Source of the DNA: Sclerotiophoma versabilis
Lineage: Eukaryota; Ascomycota; Dothideomycetes; Pleosporales; Didymellaceae
Assembly: GCA_012274445.1 (NCBI GenBank)
Contig: JAAROD010000095.1
Span: 62,001 to 126,000 of the forward strand
Length of the DNA stretch: 64,000 nucleotides
Reading direction: 5' to 3'
Below the pieces are notes generated by a model. The model made no database searches. It was not told where the DNA came from and worked only from the letters and a program-made list of their open reading frames with translations. Of the stretch, positions 55,792-64,000 are shown in pieces (positions within the stretch are counted from its first letter, which is position 1; each line of letters opens with the position of its first letter). The translations under genes were made by a program, and so were the position numbers.

Positions 55792-57037
55792 ATGATTTAT
55801 TCCGCGGCTGTACTCGCTGCGTTGCTTGGTGGCGTGAGCGCTACCTTTCTAGAAAGTGATAGATTAGCTGCGGAAGGACTAGTGAAGTTGGGCCTTCACG
55901 TAACAAATAATGGTTATCCGAATGCTGATCAATGCACGCTGAAGAATGTTGCCGTTCGGAGGGAATGGTATGTTAAAGATTCTCAACAGAACGCACTTTG
56001 AATGAGATGCTTACCGCGAAAGGTCGGCGTTACGAAAATCTGAAAAGCTAGATTACATCAGGGCGGTCAAGTGTATCGGAAGCAAGCCTGCAAGGACTCC
56101 CGTAGCTATCGCCGCCGGCGCGAAAAGCCGCTACGATGATTTTGTTGTCACACACATCCTCCAGACCTTGAACATTCATGGTACAGGCAACTTTCTTGCC
56201 TGGCACAGATACTACGTTTGGGCTTATGAGCAAGCTTTGCGCAATGAATGTGGTTACAAGGGATACCAGCCCTACTTGAATTGGCCATTGTGGGCGGCAG
56301 ATCCTGCCAAGTCGCCGTTATTTGACGGGAGCGAAACCAGTATGTCCGGAGACGGTGCCTTTGTTCCAAATAGGACAGCTGCGTGCCATCCTAACCCTGA
56401 TCGCTGTCTTGTCACTCTTCAACCCGGAACTGGTGGTGGCTGCGTATCAGGACCCTTCAAGGAGTAGGTTATCGTGACCTGAAATATGTACCTGCTGACT
56501 TGTGATAGTTGGAAAGTCAGCCTGGGCCCCGTTCAGACCAGATCGGAAAACGTTCCACCGAATCCCCAGGCCAATGGTCTAGGCTATAACCCTCGTTGCA
56601 TCAAACGCGACATGAACAAGCAAGCGGCAAACGAGACCAACGATGCAAACACCAGCGCTCTGATCAAGAACAATCACGATATTGCAAGCTTCCAAACCAA
56701 CATGCAGGCATTCCTGCCTGGGGTCATGGGTGTTCATAACGGCGGTCACTACACCATCGGTGGTGATGCTGGCGGCGATTTCTATAACTCTCCGTCCGAT
56801 CCCGCTTTCTGGTTCCATCATGGAATGATCGATCGCACTTGGTGGGTCTGGCAGAACCACGACCTGAAGAAGAGGATCAACGTCATTGCGGGCACGCTCA
56901 CATTCATGAACCTGCCGCCCACTCGCAATGCTACAATTGACGATGTGATATCCTTGGGTTATGTCGGTCAGCCGAATATCACCATCCGGGATGCACAAAA
57001 CACGTTGGGAGGGCCATTCTGCTATGTCTACGCATAG
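55792..57037 (+). CDS. Secreted tyrosinase (type-3 copper phenol oxidase)
   Basis: Exons 55792-55967, 56023-56463 and 56509-57037 give 381 residues. A signal peptide (MIYSAAVLAALLGGVSA) starts it. The CuA site is formed by His in VTHILQTLNIHGTGNFLAWHR, the CuB site by VHNGGHYTIGG and DPAFWFHHGMID. Cysteines near DQCTLKN, AVKCIGS and CHPNPDRC suggest disulphides, and several N-glycosylation sequons occur. The short form without a C-terminal pro-domain fits fungal extracellular tyrosinases. It oxidises mono- or diphenols to quinones, for melanin-like pigments or modification of phenolic metabolites. Both introns (55 and 45 bp) are needed to keep the frame. The neighbours are an oxidoreductase and a Rieske protein, so a metabolic-cluster role is possible but unproven. 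Confidence 0.9.
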
Positions 57038-57513
57038 AGCAGGTTGGGACGATAAGTGCAGGTGCTTCATTAGCAGGCAACAAGTATAATAGCAGCATAT
57101 AACAATGGGTATACAACAGACTTCCCAGCGACTCATTGCTAGTCTGAGATCGCAGCGAGAAAGCGAGTCGTTCGTGAGGAAGCGCCGCAAGCCGACAACG
57201 TGGGACGGGTGGTCCCGGCGCGATAGCGTCGAGGGGCCAAAGTTTTATTTCAACGTCAATCTTGTACAGCTTCTTGCATGACAAAGCAGTCGCAACAATG
57301 CTCCTGAATCCTGATTTTCCGAAGAGATGCAAACAAAGCGGGAATGCCGCTTCGTTGATGACAAACGGATCGCAACTGCCGAGTGGACCCTGGATGCAAT
57401 GACGTCTGATCAGCATCAATAAATGATCGCGACTAACATACCAACGTACCACTATACGAAAAACGCGCGCTCATTGCTTCTTCCAACACACGACGATATT
57501 GTAAACTGACACT
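57038..57513. other. Intergenic, no gene seen
   Basis: About 480 bases between the tyrosinase stop and the next start. No frame of interest. Confidence 0.5.
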
Positions 57514-58503
57514 ATGACGATTGCTCTTACCAGCGCGACAGGCAAGCTTGGCGGCGCCGTACTCAACGCCATTCTTGAAAACAAACTTATCGACCCGAAG
57601 GAGCTGGTCATTTGCGTACGTCCCACCTCCTCTTGCTTGGCCATGTTACGTTGACATATCTTACAGACATCCTCAAACCCCAGTGACTCGCGTTTCGACA
57701 GCCTTCGCTCCCAAAACATAACTCTCCGTCAAGCCAACTTCGATGATCCCTCCTCGCTCACGCAGGCCTACAAGGGCTGCGACAAGCTTTTCTTGGTCTC
57801 CACGCCCCGCATAGAAATGGACTACAACGACGCGCCCCTATGGCAGGGCCGCGAAAAACATCATCGCGCCGCCATCGACGCCGCGGTCGAAGCAGGCGTA
57901 CAACACATTTACTACACATCGCTCGCCTTTGGCAACCCAAGCAAAGCGGGCGTCATGCGCGCGCATATCCGGACAGAAGCTTACTTGCATGATTTAGAGC
58001 AGGAAAGGAAGGTGCGGGTCACAATCATCAGAGAGGGGTTATACAATGAGAGCTGGCCGCTGTATTTCGGGTACTATTTCGGTCTGAAGAATGAGACGAG
58101 GAAGGAGGTTGTAGTCGCGGGTGATGGCCCGATCAGCTGGACCAGTATCCCGGACATGGCATTCGGGACGGGGAAGATACTCGCTGCGTCAAGCGAGGAG
58201 TGGAGTGGTAAGACGTTTTACTTGAGTCAGAAGAAGACGTGGTCGTTGCAAGATATCGCAGAAATTGTTAGCAAACTCAAAGGAGAGGAGGTCCAACTCA
58301 GAGTCGTAAGCAGGAAGGAATACGAGGACTTCTACGCGGAGAGGGATACTGAGAGGGCGAGCGTTGAATGGTGGAGTAGCTCGTACGATGCGCTCAGGGA
58401 TGGGGAATGCGCTATCAACGATCCTACACTCGAGAGACTGCTGGAAAAAGCAGGAAAGACCCCGAAGCCCCTTGAGGCGACAATCGAGGAAATGCTGAAG
58501 TAG
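57514..58503 (+). CDS. NmrA-like NAD(P)-binding oxidoreductase or regulator
   Basis: Exons 57514-57615 and 57667-58503, with a 51-bp intron, give 312 residues. The N-terminal Rossmann motif is TSATGKLGGAVLNA, a GxxGxxG-type loop, followed by CTSSNPSDSRFDSL where Arg suggests NADP(H) preference. YYTSLAFGNPSKAG and the C-terminal substrate cap fit the NmrA/QOR2 type of atypical short-chain reductase. Such proteins act as NAD(P)H-dependent quinone or keto reductases or as redox sensors. Next to a tyrosinase, which makes quinones, a quinone-reductase role is an appealing inference. The gene seems intact. Confidence 0.85.
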
Positions 58504-60329
58504 ACTATATTATAACGTCATTCACGAATATTTCATCCAAGGTGGTCCCAATCTGTAGACCACATCGTAGGAAACTACAACCTTGAAATACAAAACACGT
58601 TTCGCAAATACACCACGGGTAATAACACCGCACAAAACAACACCGGGCTTATTCTCCAGCTCAAAAACACAGGGAAAAGCTTTTCCTCGGTATAAGACAA
58701 TGTATAAACTGTAGACGTAGAATTTAGTATGGTCCGGAACTCGGAGTGATTCTTCAGCAACGGCGTGTGCGGTGGTCTGGGTGTATGGATGGTCGCTGCT
58801 GGAAGGCACTGGTCAGTAGCGTAGTCCCAACATACAGACTCGAGACTGGTTCAGTGCTCCTCGGTACCATTGCATCACGATTACGAAGCATAGCCCCGCA
58901 ATGCGTGATCGTAATCAATACTGCAAATTTTCTCTCACACAATGCAAAGTATCCCTGTGTGTGTTCGATAACTGATCTATCGCAAATCACGTCCTAACGC
59001 CCTCAACCCACCCTAGAGGCATTCAAAGTATAGTGTAAATTGTAAAAAATGATATACAAGAGCAGAAAAAAAAAAAAAAAAAAAAGAAGACGCTCATCAT
59101 GTCCACATCCAACTTCGATGCGCATTCTGCCGCAACTTTGTCAAGTACCCCTCAATCTCAGATTAATCCTGTGTGCTTGAGCTTCGTATTGCAGAATAGC
59201 CGCATCACCTCTCAAAGACCTATTCTCCCTGACCCTATAACTCGACTTCTCCGTAACTATGACCACGCTCACCAGTTTCTTCTCAATATGTCGATCCCGG
59301 TCTGACTTGATCCTAAAAAATTTCACCGTAGCCAGCTGTCTTATTCGCGCCGCCGGACCCTTTCATCTGGCTTTCCTGGCGCTTTGCTCTGTACGTGATG
59401 TCAGGCTTTGGCAACTTAATGACGAATCTCTGTTGACGCTTTTCTTGCGCCCTGTCGGGCTTTTGCTTGGTGGGACAAGGTCGCATGGTTCCTGAGGCTT
59501 GGAGCGAGCGCGCAAATACGATGCTGCCTAAACCCATTCTAGCGTTTCGGTGAGGATTCTGGAGTGGTGGTTGCTGCAGGCTTGAAAGAGACTTCCCAGC
59601 GAGGCCATCAACTTGGTGATTGTGGGTTTTGGCGTGGGAGGGTCGTTTAAGATTGGGTGCTTGGAAGTGGGATGCTGTTGGGCTTTTAGTTGAGCTGGGA
59701 ACTAAAAGTTCAGGGTCTGAGTTTTCTTTTTTGAAACCATGGTTGATGGCCTATTTACGACAAAATATCGGTACTGGATTGGCTCGTAGAGACGTTCCAC
59801 TTAATACTTTCGAGATCCAAGGAAACCTCTATCTCAACAATGCTGGCCGTGTCATCGTTTTCTTTGGAATATAGTTAGATACCTCCCAGGTTTTGCACTG
59901 TCTGGTGCCTTGGTTTATGCCTCTTCAGATCATAGGAATGCGGTATTTCAGGGGCACTCGAGCGCTTATTGTGAGTTGCTTCGAGGTTGATTGGGGTAAG
60001 AAAGATCTCCAACGTGGAACTTTTCTCGCTCCCTTTCCAAATCTCATCCTTGAACGGTATTCCCGTGGCTATCCACGTTCGTAGAGAGTAGGATCAGTGA
60101 CGAAGACATGTATTGTAGATTCATATATTGCCCAGAAGCATTGAAACAGTCAAAGGGAAACAACGTTCATGCATAATTGATTTTGGCGCCAGATGCGACT
60201 AGACATTTTGCAATGCGTGAATGGAAGTGTCGCATTGCGCGAACGCATCTGGACATATCCAAAGTAGTTGACCAATGTTAAACTCGCTTTTGGTTCCACT
60301 CGTGCGCTCAAACAAATCCATTAGTGGGT
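58504..60329. other. Gene-poor region with poly-A tract
   Basis: About 1.8 kb. It has a run of 20 A at 59066-59085, and GCATAGCCCCGCAATGCG at 58888-58905, partly matching the motif in the two pair promoters. Small frames at 59099-60084 do not look like proteins. Confidence 0.45.
59066..59085 (+). repeat. Poly-A tract (20 A)
   Basis: Twenty consecutive A residues. No retroposed gene or target-site duplication was recognised beside it. Confidence 0.95.
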
Positions 60330-61278
60330 TTACATGTTGAGTTCAGCTGCGACCGGCATCGAATGGTAGGAAAAATCGGTTGCAGCACTAAGGTTGACGG
60401 TTACAGTGAGGCGAACAATGGCTGCAGTGGAGGCGAAGACACCGAGACCCAGAAGTGCGATTATCAAACATTTGACGCGCAAGTCAATCTGTATATTCCA
60501 TAGAAGTGGGATAGGAAAGCACATGATGATTAGCTTCTGCATTCCATTGTACGTTAGGATTAAACTTACATCAGTGCGCAGAACCATTCAGATAAGATAG
60601 AGACTGCAGATAATGCAAAACTGAAGCCAGTGATGTTGCTCTGAGATTTGCAGGAGCCACCGTCGACGACCTTCCAGTTCATCTCAATTGGCGTGCAGTT
60701 GAAGAATTCATATACGGTAGTAGAAGCTATAACAAGGAAGACCGCGGCCATAATCGCGTATATCGACCACCGGTATGCTCTCTTGTTCTCTGCAATTCGC
60801 AGTAATGTAAAGCAGATGGCCCACTTGACTGGAGTAGCTGAAAGGCCGAACATTGTCTGCATAATGAACCACCACTAAGGCCCGTCAATACTCATTTTGC
60901 AACTCCGAAGGTCGACCAAAGCACTCACAAACATTGCAGTCTCTCGTTGCTTAATCGTGAGCTCTGAGTCTAGTTTACCGCCTCCTTTGAATGCTATCCC
61001 TGTCATACCTATGGTCGAGATGGTGAAAAGTGGCTACATGGCCATCAGTTTCCGAGTTTAGGGAGTTATGAGGTGATACATACAATTGCTACAATCATGG
61101 ACTAGTCTTCTGGACCCCACGTCTTCCTTGCTAGATGCACGTAGAAGCTCAGTATCTATGTCACGATATCAAAAGGCAGCAAAATCAAGATAGCAAGTGC
61201 CAACGGTACTGAGGTGCTATGTGCAGATGATATATCTGTGAACCCAACTTTTCAAGCTTCTATCCAGTGATCAGACAT
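60330..61278 (-). pseudogene. Fungal rhodopsin-domain integral membrane protein, pseudogene
   Basis: Read leftward, fragments line up in the order of the fungal rhodopsin-like family: LALAILILLPFDIVT, a TAG, ILSFYVHLARKTWGPED, a second TAG, SMIVAI, then exons with PLFTISTIGMTG, ETAMF, WWFIMQTMFGLS, RWSIYAIMAAVFLVIA, NCTPIEMNW, SILSEWFCAL and finally PIPLLWNIQIDLRVK to VAAELNM. Intron boundaries between these pieces are still visible (for example GTGAGT...CTTAG and GTATGT...CATGTAG). The two TAG codons sit where Trp is likely, and the join after WFCALM no longer works in phase. TGG to TAG fits RIP on the opposite strand. Homologous proteins, including SatC-like ones, occur in metabolite clusters. 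I infer a dead gene. Confidence 0.7.
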
Positions 61279-62170
61279 GATATTAATTGCACCCAAAATT
61301 TGGTCCCCGTTTTATCGCCGACAAATTGGTGACCGTGCCACAACCTGCATGAAGTTGAACAAAAGCATTGAGTCTGATCAACCCCATTTCTGGCCGTTGA
61401 CGTCGCAACTTCTTGCATGCTTGTCAGGACTATTGCTTAGAATACTGAACGAATAGCCATCGCCAAACATAGGCAATACAGGTGCAGAAGAAACGTTACT
61501 TTTTGGGGAATTGCGTATGCATGAAGCCAAGCCTCTCCACGAGCCCTACCGTGATAGTGATCCGAAGGCAAAGAGTTAAGTGGAGTGATGTGATTGCTTA
61601 ACGGAGAGACGCAGCCAAATGAATACCCGTATACTCGCTTGCCGCATAAGCGGAGAGTTACCCAATTGGTTGCTGCGGTATCCACACTGGCCGTTTTAAA
61701 CCAGCTACTCGAACCGTGGCTCACGATACCGTCCCGCTAGGAACAATGGGGAAAGTTCGTTAAGACATGACCATGCAGGTCTGCATTTTTGGGTGAAGGC
61801 GAACAGCATTTTCGTGGGATTGTCACAACGTTCGGCCTTGGTTAGTTATGCATGTGCAAGCGAGCCGCATGCCAGGTGGTTTTGAGTGCTGAGATACAAA
61901 AGGAAAATTCTCTAGACTCTACTGGTACTGGAGCAAGTTATCGATGGGCTGGCCTCGTTGATTAGTGTTGTCCATGTAAATGGATACTTTTCCATTACCA
62001 GAGAGCGTGCGTGTCACGCCCCACGCTGGCCTTGTAAAAGACTCTGGAAAAAATCATATGCGAGACCCACATCAACTATACGTTTGGGTTGCGTCACAAT
62101 AGTATAATTTGGTAGGTAGACGAGTTGTGTGTACAACGTTAACTTCAACACTGTTTTTGAAGGAGTGTGT
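61279..62170. other. Intergenic, no gene seen
   Basis: About 890 bases between two pseudogenes, without recognisable coding sequence. Confidence 0.45.
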
Positions 62171-63121
62171 TTACTGTGCCATCAGACCACTATCGACGTT
62201 CAACGTGATGCCTGTAACCCATTGTACATCGTCACTTGCAAGGTATACCGCTGCTCTGGCATGATCAAGCGGGTGGCCAAAAATGCCCCTTGGGATCGCG
62301 GCCTTGACGCCCTCGGCCACTTCAGACAGTGCCCCACCTAGCGCGTCGTCGAGAATGGCAGCTTGCGAGACTATCAAACTTTCAGGACTGAATTATCAGG
62401 GATGTGATGGAGGATACTCACAGCCAGGGGCGATGCTGTTTGCAACAATGCCTTTCTTTGCTACATCAAGCGCGATTGTTCTCGTCATGGCAACAACCGC
62501 ACCTTTAGATGCGGTGTAACCAGCTGCAGTGTGTAAGCCATATGCAAGAGGTCGTGGTTTTCGCGCTATGTGAATCTACTCAGACCCTGCATCCCCATGT
62601 TGGAAACCATAGACGCGAAGTCAATGATCCAGCCACGCATGCCGTTGGCACGTTGTTCCTGCTTCAAGAACTGCTGCACAGAGTACTTAGAACCGAGGAA
62701 AACTGATGCGCATATGAGCTTCGAAAGTATCCTCGTCAACTTGGTCGATGGGCTGTGGATTACTAGCCTCGATGCAGATGCCAGCGTTATTCACAACACT
62801 TCAATCTCATTAGCGCCCCAACAGTGATCGAAATACTGAGTTAGCTTACATGTCAAGCTTTCCATATACCTCCGCAGACTTTGTAATGAGATTTTATCAG
62901 CTTCCGGCCTTACTGACATCAACATCGATGAATATAGCTTTTTCACCCTTTTGAGTGATCGACTCATGGGCAGGAATCTCCTCGCCCTAGCCAAGAGGTC
63001 TGAGGTCGGCACAAATGAGGGCAGCGCTTTACAGGAAGAACTGGATACAGACTTCCCTTCCAATACCCTGAGATGAGCCTGTGACTATCGCGATGCGACC
63101 TTGCAGACGCTGGCCAGACAT
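62171..63121 (-). pseudogene. Short-chain dehydrogenase/reductase (SDR) pseudogene
   Basis: From ATG 63121 the leftward frame gives MSGQRLQGRIAIVTGSSQGI, the cofactor loop of an SDR, but is broken by TAA, TAG and TGA within about 75 codons. Later pieces are recognisable: VNNAGICIEASNPQPIDQVD, FLGSKYSVQQFLKQ, WIIDFASMVSNMGMQ, the catalytic YTASK in AGYTASKGAVVAMTRT, and the C-terminal VYLASDDVQWVTGITLNVDS ending LMAQ at 62171. A frameshift lies near 62710 (HMRI to FLGSK) and another at the last intron, where the acceptor is one base out of phase. Ancestral introns are still visible. Premature stops of CAA or CAG to TAA or TAG type agree with RIP-like decay. Confidence 0.85.
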
Positions 63122-63591
63122 GTTCAGATCACAGTAATGAATCAGGGAAATAAGAAGATCGAAGTGGCAGAGTTGTAGTCTTGAGCAGCAAATTGATCGT
63201 AATGAGTTTGAGCGTGCTCCGAACGGTGTGCAGCCGCGATATTATGCGTTTCCAAATGATGGGGCCGACGAGGCACCCAGGAACTGTATCTACTGTACCA
63301 TGCTCAACTGGGCAGCTGCCGTGCGGACAATATTCGTTCGTAAGATCCTGCAGCTGGAGCGAAGGATCGTACCCCTGTGCACACATGCACACGCTATGAG
63401 CCGTGCCGTACGCAATAAAGTCATAATGTACCATTGACTCACAATATGCGGGACATTGAGGCATGAGCGACCAAAAGGGCTGTCGTAGCGTGGGATAGCA
63501 TGGCTGATATGTATGTTGGAATCCAAGGTTGGTTGAAGCATACTTAGGATGAAGCTGGCTCCATTCCCCAACGCAGTGTCAGCCAAGCAAG
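63122..63591. other. Intergenic between divergent SDR pseudogene and SDR gene
   Basis: About 470 bases forming the divergent promoter of the two SDR sequences. No supportable gene. Confidence 0.5.
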
Positions 63592-64000
63592 ATGTTGCGA
63601 CCTCTTGAAAGTAAATTAGCAATTGTTACCGGTGCTCCGAGAGGTACAAATTTGTTCACGCAACATAGAGGCTGTTGACACTGACTACGACGAGGGCTTG
63701 GTGCAGCTCTTGCTCGTCATCTGGCGTCCAAAGGTGCCAACGTAGTGATCAACTACGCTTCGGACGCTTCGACTGCTTTAGCGGCCGAACTTGCAAAGCG
63801 ACTTGAACTGCAACACTCTGTGAAGACACTGCTGGCACAAGTCGACATTACAACGGCTAATGGTCCAGTGCGACTCATCCAAATTGCCCAGGCAGCCTTT
63901 ACAAAGGATGGGAAGTTCCAGATCGACATCTTGGTCAAAAATGCAGGTGTTGTGGACCCAGCGCCCATGGGTTCTGTAACATTGTCAGACTTCACAGCAA
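63592..64000 (+). CDS. Short-chain dehydrogenase/reductase (SDR), partial
   Basis: Exon 1 (63592-63643) and exon 2 (63695 to the window end) join across a 51-bp intron, giving at least 118 residues: MLRPLESKLAIVTGAPRGLG and onward. The cofactor loop TGAPRGLG forms only after splicing. HLASKGANVVINYASD indicates NADP(H) specificity, and DILVKNAGVVDPAP is the NNAG motif with Lys for the first Asn. It resembles 3-oxoacyl-ACP reductase-type classical SDRs. The catalytic YxxxK lies beyond the window. In contrast to the neighbouring SDR pseudogene, no lesion is seen in this part. Confidence 0.8.

Noticed and set aside
59620..60084. Two plus-strand frames of 84 and 63 codons
   Set aside because: Composition is unlike protein and no joining intron or family similarity is seen.
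1..64000. CRISPR arrays, bacterial-type operons or insertion sequences
   Set aside because: Direct repeats present are microsatellites; the genes carry spliceosomal introns, so this is eukaryotic nuclear DNA. No transposase or terminal-repeat element was recognised.

Overview
The window is nuclear DNA of a filamentous ascomycete (Pezizomycotina). A dothideomycete is my inference from overall gene style, not proven. The evidence is short introns (mostly 44-65 bp) with GT-AG ends and CTAAC/CTGAC-like branch points, no operons, and typical mould families: Fet3/Ftr1, ENA-type ATPase, ADAM protease, secreted tyrosinase and DUF7580. Exon coordinates below were worked out by hand from reading frame and splice signals.

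Layout. 1-11.3 kb is ordinary genic DNA: the N-terminal part of a probable RasGEF with a Ras-like P-loop domain, a peroxisomal FMN-dependent alpha-hydroxy acid oxidase, a histidine acid phosphatase, microsatellites, a Nudix hydrolase, and a head-to-head FET3/FTR1 reductive iron-uptake pair. The pair's shared promoter carries two perfect iron-GATA-factor sites. 11.6-12.3 kb holds a decayed small secreted protein gene.

12.7-24 kb is the most unusual part. Two copies of a divergent gene pair lie in tandem. In each, a leftward DUF7580-type gene faces a rightward gene with a shared N-terminal half and an AcuF-type zinc-finger region. The rightward genes then diverge: one has three classical C2H2 fingers, the other a KDM5-like ARID domain followed by TPR repeats. 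Exon phases and intron lengths match between the copies and short promoter motifs are shared. Both rightward genes contain one in-frame stop after which the same frame stays open and protein-like. About 1.3 kb of AT-rich DNA follows.

25-50.9 kb is again core-like: a mitochondrial AAA ATPase, a MABP1/WDR62-like WD40 protein, acetyl-CoA synthetase, an ADAM metalloprotease, an OTT_1508-type deaminase-fold protein, a single-pass membrane protein, a small hypothetical protein and an ENA-type cation ATPase.

50.9-64 kb is gene-poor and decaying. Intact genes are a Rieske protein that lacks the expected catalytic iron-site segment, a secreted tyrosinase, an NmrA-like oxidoreductase and an SDR cut by the window end. 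Between them lie remnants of a BBE-type FAD oxidase, a fungal rhodopsin-domain protein and another SDR, all broken by stop codons, several of a RIP-like type. The mix looks like an eroded accessory metabolic locus.
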